Source: Isosphaeraceae bacterium | Lineage (GTDB): Bacteria > Planctomycetota > Planctomycetia > Isosphaerales > Isosphaeraceae | Length of the DNA stretch: 55,316 nt | Reading direction: 5' to 3' | NCBI GenBank assembly: GCA_031291845.1 | Contig: JARLIH010000046.1 | Coordinates: 1-55,316, forward strand | Part shown: positions 20,390 to 28,138 of the stretch, piece by piece | Layout of the letters: the number at the start of each line of letters is the position of its first letter | How positions within the stretch are numbered: position 1 is the first letter of the stretch | Made by a program: the position numbers and the translations under genes | Notes under the pieces: generated by a model | What the model was told of the DNA's origin: nothing | Database searches by the model: none | What the model saw: the letters and a program-made list of their open reading frames with translations, nothing else

Positions 20390-21421
20390 TCAGTGGCGGA
20401 ACGCACATGTCAGCAGGTTGCGAAGGCCGTACGGCGAAAGGGCGACGCCGAGAGAAAGGAGGGGCGTGTAGACCCAGCCCCAGTAACTGTTGAAGTCCTG
20501 TCCCACGATGGAGAAGGCCAGGGCGTAGGTTAGGACGACGAGGCCGGTCCGGAGGCCAATCTCACCCCGCAACCCGAAGAGGCCGATCAGCGATAGGGTG
20601 AGATAAATGGCCAGCAGCCAAGCTGGCGCGAGGGCTAACGGGAAGCTCATGCGGCAGGTCGCCAGGAGAAACTTGAGACCCCCGAACGCGATCCAGTCGT
20701 CCCCCGAGAGCTTCGCGACCGTCCCCAACCGCGCGACTTCACGGTGGTGACGGGCGAAGTAGAAGCCGTACGCGAGGAGACCCAGGAGCCAGACGAACGC
20801 CTCTAATCTCCGTCTCGTCGCGCATGCGATGGCGGCGGCAATCGCACAGTATGGCAATGCCAGCTCCCGGAGGAACAGGGCAAGGAGCCCGATGGCCGCT
20901 CCGACAACGAGCCAACCCCGGCTGGCGAGACAGAGGGAGATAAAGATCAAGTGCCCACACCACACCTCCGTATAGAAGGCGATCGGCGGGTGCAAGCACC
21001 ATCCGGAGGCGACGATGACGGAGAGCATCGCCAATAGTCTCGCCGGTCTTGGGAAGTCCCGGACCATGAGCAGGGCTGCCATCAGGCCGCTCGTCAGCGA
21101 TATCGCGACGAGCAACGGCCAGGCCACTTCGGGCGCGGGGAGGGCACCGAGCGACCAGGCATAGAGGGGGGTCCGCCAGTTGAAGACCGAACGAGTTGGG
21201 AAGTGGTGGAACCTCAGCTCGCGAGAGGCGGCTTCGTAGTACGACTCGCGGGCGCGGACGCGTAGCGCGATGTGGCGATACGCGACATGATCGGTCATCT
21301 GGGCCGTCGTGATGGGCCGGGGACGGTCCGAAGAGAGCGAGATCGCCAGCCCGGTTTCGAGGAGAGTCGCTGCGAGGATCAACACGACCAGTGCCTGGAC
21401 TCGCGAGAATTGATGGTACAT
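20390..21421 (-). CDS. Polytopic membrane protein, unknown function
   Basis: From ATG 21421 (MYHQFSRVQALVVLILAATL) the protein has 343 residues and about eight to nine hydrophobic segments. Between the first and second there is a large loop with many aromatic and charged residues (HVAYRHIALRVRARESYYEA; FHHFPTRSVFNWRTPLYAWS). This layout is seen in GT39/GT87-like or other glycan-handling membrane proteins. I cannot assign a family. Longer in-frame starts (ATG 21511 or 21649) add Arg-rich sequence and seem less likely. The 320 bases upstream to the HTTM gene hold no recognised gene. Confidence 0.65.
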   Translation of the reverse strand: MYHQFSRVQALVVLILAATLLETGLAISLSSDRPRPITTAQMTDHVAYRHIALRVRARESYYEAASRELRFHHFPTRSVFNWRTPLYAWSLGALPAPEVAWPLLVAISLTSGLMAALLMVRDFPRPARLLAMLSVIVASGWCLHPPIAFYTEVWCGHLIFISLCLASRGWLVVGAAIGLLALFLRELALPYCAIAAAIACATRRRLEAFVWLLGLLAYGFYFARHHREVARLGTVAKLSGDDWIAFGGLKFLLATCRMSFPLALAPAWLLAIYLTLSLIGLFGLRGEIGLRTGLVVLTYALAFSIVGQDFNSYWGWVYTPLLSLGVALSPYGLRNLLTCAFRH

Positions 21422-21742
21422 GGATCGCGGGAGAGACACCTCGTGAAGGGTGCCCCAGATCCTCCAGCGTACGCCGTTTCGTAATGAGTCCGACTCTGCT
21501 CTGCAAGTCATCGTCGCATCATGTCCCACTACGCCGGTGAGCGGACCGAGCCCAGTACGACGCCGGCGCGCCGGTCCACGGGCAGTCGAAGCTCGGCGCG
21601 AGGAGCCGGTACGCGCGCGCTGTGGGACGGGGAAAGACCATGCCAGCACACCCCAACACGTCTCGCCGATCGCGCGAAAACGATCTCGCCACTGAACGAT
21701 GGAACGCCCGGCGGGAGCGTCGGCCCTGATGACGCCGGAGAC

Positions 21743-23125
21743 TCAGTCCAAGAGCGGTATGATCCAGCGAGCGGGACGTATGCTCCACGGCTCGGCTGAC
21801 AAATCAACGACCGGGTTGATCAAAAGCTGGCCTTTCCTGCCGTTGAGCGAGACGCTCGTCAACACCCGGACGCTCGCGTCCCCGCCGTGAGTACGCCGAT
21901 AATCCTCGCGCAGGACGTGGCAGAACTGCCGTGCGATCTCCGGATCCTTGATGAGAGCGTCCTCCTGTTTCCTCGTCAGAAAGCGACCGGAAGAGACCTC
22001 CTGGCGATCACCGTGCGGCGTCTCGACGATGAACCTCATCCAGCCTTGTTTGTCACGCAGCATCAGTCGCCAGGCAAACCGGCTTCCCTCCTCCGTCCAA
22101 TCGACATTACCCGGGTAGAGCAGATGGCGAAGAGGGAGCACGACCTGGACGAGACAATAGAAAATCATCAGGCTGGCTACCCACTTATTGGGGTAAGCCG
22201 AGACCGGGGGGGGGCCGACCGCCGCGGCCGCGACCCGGCGAAGACCCAAACGGCGAACGAGCTGACGCGGCCAGTCGGGAGGCAGGAACAATGTCGTGGC
22301 CGCGATCATCATCCAGGGGAAGACACCGATCCGGAAGAGGAACGCGTTTGTGAGGTGAAAAACGACCGCCAACCCGAATGCCAGCCATCGCGTCCGTTTC
22401 CAGAGCAATAGCGGGACGATACAGAGATCGAGCAACAGTCCGCCGTAGGTCAAGATCGGCGGCCACAAGCGTCCGTCAAGCCAAAAATCCGGCGACGACG
22501 ACGGTTCCGGTGCGAACCACATCCGCATCGGCTGGCCGTGCAGCCAGTCCGGGTTTAGCTTCGCCAATCCCGCGAAAATATAGACGAGGGCGATCTGCAC
22601 GCGCAGCATCCATAACGACCAGCAAGGCACGAGGCTCACGGCCCTCGATTTAGACTTGGCCATGATCGCGTCGATCGAGTACGCGCGGGACGACGGGGCG
22701 AAGATCATCAGGAAGGCGATGAGGCAAATCAAATATTCGTGATTTAAATAAAATGCTTTGTCGATTAATAGTAGGTGGCAAAACCCGACGAAAAGCAACG
22801 TGGCCGATGCGCGATAGCAGAATCCCACGGCCACCATGACGGCGATCGCGCACAAGGCGGCCATGTAGGCCGATACGTATTCGCGAGGCAGTGCCGGAAC
22901 CCACTCGAAGCCGTGGTAAGGAAACCGGACTATCGGGATCAAGTAACGCGATGTCACGACGCCGTTGCGGCAATCGCGGACGATCTCCCAGGCGAGCAAC
23001 GACCCGAACAGGATGCGGAATGCGACGAGAGAGGAGACGTCAACGGCCGGGAAGAGGCGGCCACCCATGGAGGTGTCCCGCGCTTCGTGCTCTCGCAACA
23101 GCACCGTCATGCCCGCCTCCGGCAA
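21743..23125 (-). CDS. HTTM-domain (vitamin K-dependent carboxylase-like) membrane protein
   Basis: The product is 460 residues. Residues about 25-330 form a multi-helix membrane domain of the HTTM type, shared with vitamin K-dependent gamma-carboxylase: LVAFRILFGSLLAWEIVRD, LNHEYLICLIAFLMIFAPSS, MLRVQIALVYIFAGLAKLNP with the conserved KLNPDWL, and MMIAATTLFLPPDWP. A soluble C-terminal part (about 345-445) follows (WRLMLRDKQGWMRFIVETPH). The bacterial role of HTTM proteins is mostly unknown; carboxylase activity is shown only for some. Start ATG 23125, with M6 or M20 possible. Whether it acts on the Cys-rich peptides is doubtful: the mature forms have one Glu (copy 1) and none (copy 2). Confidence 0.8.
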   Translation of the reverse strand: MPEAGMTVLLREHEARDTSMGGRLFPAVDVSSLVAFRILFGSLLAWEIVRDCRNGVVTSRYLIPIVRFPYHGFEWVPALPREYVSAYMAALCAIAVMVAVGFCYRASATLLFVGFCHLLLIDKAFYLNHEYLICLIAFLMIFAPSSRAYSIDAIMAKSKSRAVSLVPCWSLWMLRVQIALVYIFAGLAKLNPDWLHGQPMRMWFAPEPSSSPDFWLDGRLWPPILTYGGLLLDLCIVPLLLWKRTRWLAFGLAVVFHLTNAFLFRIGVFPWMMIAATTLFLPPDWPRQLVRRLGLRRVAAAAVGPPPVSAYPNKWVASLMIFYCLVQVVLPLRHLLYPGNVDWTEEGSRFAWRLMLRDKQGWMRFIVETPHGDRQEVSSGRFLTRKQEDALIKDPEIARQFCHVLREDYRRTHGGDASVRVLTSVSLNGRKGQLLINPVVDLSAEPWSIRPARWIIPLLD

Positions 23126-23379
23126 GTCAGATCCGTACGTCGGTCCGCCCGGACACCCAGAAATTCCCGTGAAACGAGGGCCGGATGCCGGCTCTCCGGT
23201 AGCCCACTGTCAATGTGGTCTCCGGCTTGCCTCGATGGTCCCGGGATGCTCGATTCAAAACCGGGCGTTGCCGTAGTCGCAGCCGGAGCCAGCACGAGTA
23301 CGACGGCGGTCGTCGTCACCATCTGGCCGAAGACCGACAGGCGCATCCGTAAACGAGTTCGAATCGAGAAGAACCGCAT
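23107..23379 (-). CDS. Possible small secreted protein
   Basis: A 90-residue frame begins at ATG 23379 (MRFFSIRTRLRMRLSVFGQM) and continues with a hydrophobic stretch TTTAVVLVLAPAATTATPG, an N-terminus resembling a signal peptide. The rest is Arg/Ser-rich and unrecognised. It lies 40 bases after the preceding gene and its stop overlaps the HTTM start by 19 bases, which would fit translational coupling. Composition is not convincing and it may be non-coding. Confidence 0.3.
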   Translation of the reverse strand: MRFFSIRTRLRMRLSVFGQMVTTTAVVLVLAPAATTATPGFESSIPGPSRQAGDHIDSGLPESRHPALVSREFLGVRADRRTDLTCRRRA

Positions 23380-23419
23380 TGAAGCCGTCCCGTCCAGTCG
23401 GGCGTTCATGAACTGTGAC

Positions 23420-24475
23420 TTATCGTGGAGTGCTATTCGGAGACGCCTGGACACGTGACGACGACCGTTTCCGGTAGTACACCGAAAGGAGGACAAGCCC
23501 CCCAACGAGAACGCCGTTGATCGCGAGCAGTTTCACCATCAACCATCGAGACTTCGCAATACCGGGCTCCGGGAATCCGAACGCGGTCAACCTGCAATCG
23601 CGCGGCTCGAGGTCGCCAGGACCGACATTGCTGTAGTCGTAATCATAGGTCATATTGACTGTTTTTGTTGCCGGATCAATGAGTTCAACTTGCCGGTGTC
23701 GAGCGAGCGGATATCCCTTGATCTCGCCTTCGTAGTCGACGACGCCGTGGACGGTGACCGCTCCCTGGTTCGCGTCGACCCGGTACTCACGAAGCGCCCA
23801 TGAGCGATTGGAATCGAGTATCATCCACCCCCCGCTGACTTGGAAGTTCTCAACGGGCTCGTGCTTCGACGTGAAGTCGACCTTGATCAATCCCCGGTCG
23901 CCTCCCGAGACGTGAGCGGCCTTGGAAACCTTGAAATCCGCCGCGGCGACGAGGTCGTCGACGTTGGCGTACAGAATTCGTAGTGGCGTAAACATTGCGT
24001 TCAGCAATTTCTGATTGCGCAAGACGTTCTTGGAGCTTATGCCGACGTAGGTCACCTCGCCGGATCCCCGGCTCCCCCCCTCCTCGATGATGAACGAATA
24101 GTCGGAGTTGATGCAGGCGATCTGCCCGCGCCCGGCCCGGGGGCCTTCGGCGTATTTGGTGCGGAATCGCAGGTTCCCATTCCGCGCGTTGTATTCGAAC
24201 GACGAGGTCGTTCGGGAGGATTCCTTGCTCCCGGGGTTCTTCGCTTCGACGACGCTTCCTTGGGCTCGGAGTCCGTGGCAAAACTCCCTGAGCTCCCGCC
24301 ATGCGAGGGGCGCCTCGCTCCTGAACCGTGTCTCCAGTTCCCCGGCGGCTGCGTACGGAGTCGCTGCCCAGGAGAGTCCGCAGACAACCAACGCGAAGAT
24401 GGTCAGGCGCGCGTTGACGCCTCCGGATATATTGGCTAATGGCGCAGATATTAGGCGAATTATGGTCGCGTTCAT
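23420..24475 (-). CDS. Exported protein with C-terminal membrane anchor
   Basis: The product is 351 residues. A signal peptide (hydrophobic LTIFALVVCGLSWAATPYAAA) is followed by a beta-rich soluble domain of about 270 residues (FEYNARNGNLRFRTKYAEGP, INSDYSFIIEEGG, IKVDFTSKHEP, YRVDANQGAVTVHGVVDYEG). Then come RLTAFGFPEPG and one transmembrane segment (LMVKLLAINGVLVGGLVLLS) with a basic end. The F-x-x-P-E-P linker before a C-terminal membrane helix is common in planctomycete exported proteins, sometimes near outer-membrane lipoprotein-sorting-like domains. No enzyme motif is seen. It follows the second Cys-rich peptide by 142 bases on the same strand and is separated from it by hairpins. Confidence 0.72.
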   Translation of the reverse strand: MNATIIRLISAPLANISGGVNARLTIFALVVCGLSWAATPYAAAGELETRFRSEAPLAWRELREFCHGLRAQGSVVEAKNPGSKESSRTTSSFEYNARNGNLRFRTKYAEGPRAGRGQIACINSDYSFIIEEGGSRGSGEVTYVGISSKNVLRNQKLLNAMFTPLRILYANVDDLVAAADFKVSKAAHVSGGDRGLIKVDFTSKHEPVENFQVSGGWMILDSNRSWALREYRVDANQGAVTVHGVVDYEGEIKGYPLARHRQVELIDPATKTVNMTYDYDYSNVGPGDLEPRDCRLTAFGFPEPGIAKSRWLMVKLLAINGVLVGGLVLLSVYYRKRSSSRVQASPNSTPR

Positions 24476-24502
24476 CTCAACGTCTCGGAGAGTAAGGTGA
24501 AT

Positions 24503-24577
24503 CCCCTCGCCGGGGCCGGCGAGGGGGGCTAGGTACTCCTAGAATCCTACGTTACGGCTCTTCCGCCACGCTGGCGG
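24503..24577 (-). terminator. Hairpins downstream of peptide copy 2
   Basis: CCGCCA-CGC-TGGCGG (24563-24577) and CCCCTCGCCGG/CCGGCGAGGGG (24503-24526) lie between the peptide stop and the next gene. They could stabilise or partly terminate the short peptide transcript so that peptide mRNA exceeds downstream mRNA. No T-tract follows. Confidence 0.45.
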
Positions 24578-24617
24578 CGGCCCTCCCGGGCTGGGGAGGC
24601 TGATACCGACGACCAAC

Positions 24618-24839
24618 TCATTTGCAATCGCAGGCATCTTGAACGTCCGTACATGCGAGAGGCGCGACGCAACTGTCCACGATGCAGGCGGTCAGCTTTT
24701 TGTTCACGTGGCAGTCCTTCGTGCTCGTGCCCGCCAGCGCCCTAATCGGCACCGTCATGAACGTCACCGTGGCGACCGCCAGCACTGCCGCCACACCGCA
24801 CACGTACGACAGGGCCTCGTAACCAATCCGCTTCAGCAT
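24618..24839 (-). CDS. Secreted six-cysteine mini-protein, copy 2
   Basis: This 73-residue precursor starts at ATG 24839 with AAGGAG eight bases upstream. The leader MLKRIGYEALSYVCGVAAVL, then AVATVTFMTVPIRALA, ends in an ALA cleavage-like site. The mature peptide is 37 residues with the same C-x8-C-x4-C-x5-C-x6-C-x-C framework as copy 1 and ends in CTDVQDACDCK. It is acidic/neutral, has no Tyr or Glu, and contains Asp29 within C-x-D-x4-C-x-C. The intact DUF1573-like gene lies 38 bases upstream and is probably cotranscribed. I know of no named family. It could be a structural, signalling or antimicrobial disulfide-rich peptide. Confidence 0.82.
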   Translation of the reverse strand: MLKRIGYEALSYVCGVAAVLAVATVTFMTVPIRALAGTSTKDCHVNKKLTACIVDSCVAPLACTDVQDACDCK

Positions 24840-24877
24840 GACACTCTCCTTACGGTTTAGGGATCCACTCCCATCAC

Positions 24878-25378
24878 TCAACGCGGGCCCACTGCCCGCA
24901 GTTGGACGCGTAACTCGGGCACAGTGCCGTCGTCGCTGTATATGCTGACGACCCGGGACTCATCGTCACGATCTCCCACGTGGAGGGCGAACTCTAGCCA
25001 AGCCGTTTCACCAGGCTTCACAGCCGACGGCACGCCCGACGTCACCCGGCAGCCGCAGCACGCGTCGCTGCCAATCAGATTCACCGTCCGTCCGCCCAGA
25101 TTTCTCACCGCGCACTTCCCCACGCGCGGCTCTCCACTGGCCGCCGGCGGCAGCAGGACCGTCGACGGGTCGACCACAATCGACTCGCCCCGCGCGAATG
25201 CCAGCGCCTCGGATGTCGATCCGAAGTAAGCCCTCGCCCCGATTACGCCGACTACCCCGCAGGCCGCAGCGCCCAGGGCACATCGGCAAAACCAGCCGAG
25301 CCAACCCGACCGAGGGTAGGACGACACCGCCGGAGCGTGCTCGCCCGGCACTAATTCCTGGGGAGGAGTCGCAGCCAT
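24878..25378 (-). CDS. Membrane-anchored DUF1573-like protein
   Basis: The product is 166 residues from ATG 25378 (MAATPPQELVPGEHAPAVSS); an upstream ATG at 25441 is possible. One membrane helix (GWFCRCALGAAACGVVGVIG) is followed by an Ig-like domain. It has KCAVRNLGGRTVNLIGSDAC, then CGCRVTSGVPSAVKPGETAW and LEFALHVGDRDDESRVVSIY, the DUF1573 layout with the Cys-rich CCGC turn and the PGET strand. Such domains are extracytoplasmic and their function is unknown. It precedes the Cys-rich peptide by 38 bases, and the same pairing (with a truncated DUF1573) recurs at 19.6-20.0 kb, so the two gene products probably work together. Confidence 0.75.
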   Translation of the reverse strand: MAATPPQELVPGEHAPAVSSYPRSGWLGWFCRCALGAAACGVVGVIGARAYFGSTSEALAFARGESIVVDPSTVLLPPAASGEPRVGKCAVRNLGGRTVNLIGSDACCGCRVTSGVPSAVKPGETAWLEFALHVGDRDDESRVVSIYSDDGTVPELRVQLRAVGPR

Positions 25379-25573
25379 TTCCAGAGCCTCCGAGGGGCGG
25401 GTGCCGCAGGGGGAGAATGGTGGGCGGCCTCGCACCGGCATGGAATCAAATAGTGAACAAGCCCGCGTGTCCCGGCGACAAGAGCAGAGTTGCTCGATCT
25501 CGTGTCAAGATGTCGCAAAATGAATGAAGCCCATTGTTGGTATGAACGCCAACGCTGTCAAGAAAAAAAAGTG

Positions 25574-25636
25574 TAAGCGCTTAGGAATAGAACGGGAATA
25601 AGTTGCCGACTTTCTAACCGTCACCGATTTGACGGT
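25574..25636 (-). promoter_or_regulatory. Candidate operator sites upstream of the DUF1573/peptide operon
   Basis: TAAGCGCTTA (25574-25583) is a perfect palindrome preceded by TG, resembling operators of LacI-family regulators. Thirty-four bases further on, ACCGTCA (25617-25623) and TGACGGT (25630-25636) form an inverted repeat with a 6-base spacer. Both lie about 200-260 bases before the DUF1573-like start, with no gene between. Confidence 0.35.
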
Positions 25637-25820
25637 CACAACCTCGAGCCATACGCGCGGGAGTCCTTTCCCTCGAACGGGGCAAAGAACAAAACGAGCG
25701 CACGACTGCCGTTCCGTCCGATGAGAAGCCCATCCGCCCGAAGCGCAAATCGGGAACTGATTCCGACACTCCTCGCTGCTCTCCGCCGACTGTCCCTCAC
25801 GCGCGGCCGGAGGGGAGAAG

Positions 25821-26060
25821 TGCCATGCCCACGTCGTCGTCGGCATGGCACACAACACCGTTCCTGCTCAACCTTTTGAGCCGACAGTGCCACTCGCGGT
25901 GGAGGTCAGCGACAAGCCTCGAAACAAACAGTCCTCGCCAATCTCCCCCCGTGTTCTCACCCACGCCAAGCCGGCGGCATGGCACGCAATCTCGTGTCTA
26001 CTCGGCGGTTGGAACCGACACTGCCGATTGTGGTGGAGATCAACGAGTAGTCTCATTATT
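25821..26060 (+). repeat. Degenerate tandem repeat, probable decayed coding sequence
   Basis: Units of about 80 bases starting GGCATGGCAC at 25842 and 25976 are clearly related. Translated, they give GMAHNTVPAQPFEPTVPLAV and GMARNLVSTRRLEPTLPIVV, sharing GMA-N-V, EPT-P and VE. The two lie in different frames (134 bases apart) and the second ends in a stop, so these look like remains of a repeated protein. TGCCATGCC (25821-25829) and GGCATGGCA (25842-25850) also form an inverted repeat around the first unit's start. No intact gene was found in 25442-26200. Confidence 0.55.
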
Positions 26061-26200
26061 CCCGGCCTATTTCCTCGCAGACGGGGCCGTAAATCACGGG
26101 TTTGCTCCCCCGTTCGCCTAGCCAGGTTTTTCCCGGCCGCCCAAAATCGCGCACCGACTGGGGAGCGCTGGGAAAACCTTTCCACAGCTTGCTGAGCAGT

Positions 26201-27028
<828 letters not shown>

Positions 27029-27048
27029 GGATTCACTCCCCTTGGTCT

Positions 27049-27990
27049 TCAGAAGCTGTCGGCCGAGAGCATCTCGCCTCCGGCTCGCGTACTCAGCGCC
27101 TGGTATACGGCGAAGGCGATGGAATCGTGCACGAACCGCACCGAGCCGTCGCAGAGGGCAAAGTCGGCTCCGCCGGGATGACTGCTCCGGAAGCTGGACG
27201 TCCAAGTCCACAGGGACGACGGCGGCTGGTGCGCGTAGTTCAACGGCAGAGCCGTCGAGCCAAGCGACTGGTTCGCGTGGACCCAGGCATTCCACTGGCT
27301 AGCGGCCATAATCTGCTCGCCGATCATGGCGGTGTTAGACAATCCGTCGAGGATTTGGGGGTTGGAGACTCGGGAGCCTTGGCGCCAGTAGATCCCGTTG
27401 CCGCCGGTGACATCCCCCAGCGCCGGTGACTGACACGGGAAGCCGCTGGCCGGGTCGAGACAGTTGCTCCCCATATTGCCGACGTACGATGTGCCCACGG
27501 CCGAAAGATCTCTGATTTCGTCGGCGTGCAGGTTGGTATTCCTGGGGCTGGGGTCGCTGGGACACGCAAAGACATCGATCGAGGTATTTCGGACCGTGGC
27601 GTTCTGTTCGCCATAGTACTTGGGGTCCCAGCCAGGCAACACGACCGGCAAAATCGGCGTGGACCCCCACATGACGCTGAAGTTGACCGCATCGTGGAGA
27701 GGCTGCTGCTCGAGATAAGGAAGCATAAGGACGAGCCAACTGGCGTTGTTCCAAGCCCTGCGACCCACCGTGTAGGCTTGCGGCTGGTAAAGACAGCTTG
27801 GAAAGGTGCCCTGGACGTCCTGATAGCTGTGGGCCGCCTGTGCGAGTTGCTTGAGATTGTTAATGCACTGGCCGCGCCGCGCCGCTTCACGCGCCGCTTG
27901 CACCGCGGGAAGCAGCAGTCCGATTAAGACTCCGATGATCGTGATGACGACCAGCAACTCAACCAGCGTGAAACCGGGACGCGATCGCAT
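27049..27990 (-). CDS. DUF1559-family pseudopilin-like protein
   Basis: The product is 313 residues. The prepilin-type start MRSRPGFTLVELLVVITIIG has the cleavage site before Phe and Glu at +5, and a hydrophobic helix leads into [20 protein letters not shown], the planctomycete family hallmark. The C-terminal part holds the H-x9-DG motif SSHPGGADFALCDGSVRFV. These proteins are very numerous in planctomycetes and are thought to be exported by type II secretion/type IV pilus-like machinery; their individual roles are unknown. It precedes the GT2 gene by 20 bases. Confidence 0.95.
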   Translation of the reverse strand: MRSRPGFTLVELLVVITIIGVLIGLLLPAVQAAREAARRGQCINNLKQLAQAAHSYQDVQGTFPSCLYQPQAYTVGRRAWNNASWLVLMLPYLEQQPLHDAVNFSVMWGSTPILPVVLPGWDPKYYGEQNATVRNTSIDVFACPSDPSPRNTNLHADEIRDLSAVGTSYVGNMGSNCLDPASGFPCQSPALGDVTGGNGIYWRQGSRVSNPQILDGLSNTAMIGEQIMAASQWNAWVHANQSLGSTALPLNYAHQPPSSLWTWTSSFRSSHPGGADFALCDGSVRFVHDSIAFAVYQALSTRAGGEMLSADSF

Positions 27991-28138
27991 GGCTCAACTC
28001 CCCGGGGTGATGCTTCGTGCGGAAGCCCGCGAACCAGTCGGGATCCTGTTCCAGGGTCGGGTGGGTAATCGACCGCAACGTATACGCGTGCTTGCCTTGG
28101 CTTCTGAGTAGCTGCTGCTGAATTCTTTCAATATCCAT
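27959..28138 (-). CDS. Possible 59-residue protein coupled to the mannosyltransferase gene
   Basis: ATG 28138 overlaps the stop of the upstream gene as TGATG, a typical translational-coupling junction. The frame reads MDIERIQQQLLRSQGKHAYT and then LRSITHPTLEQDPDWFAGFR, without a recognisable domain. It overlaps the pseudopilin start by 32 bases in another frame. Support is limited to the junction and plausible composition. Confidence 0.3.
   Translation of the reverse strand: MDIERIQQQLLRSQGKHAYTLRSITHPTLEQDPDWFAGFRTKHHPGELSHAIASRFHAG

Noticed and set aside
13993..25378. Full clotting-factor-like modification (gamma-carboxylation and Tyr sulfation) of the Cys peptides
   Set aside because: The mature peptides contain no Tyr, and one has no Glu while the other has only a terminal Glu; only Asp/Asn hydroxylation and disulfide formation remain plausible on them.
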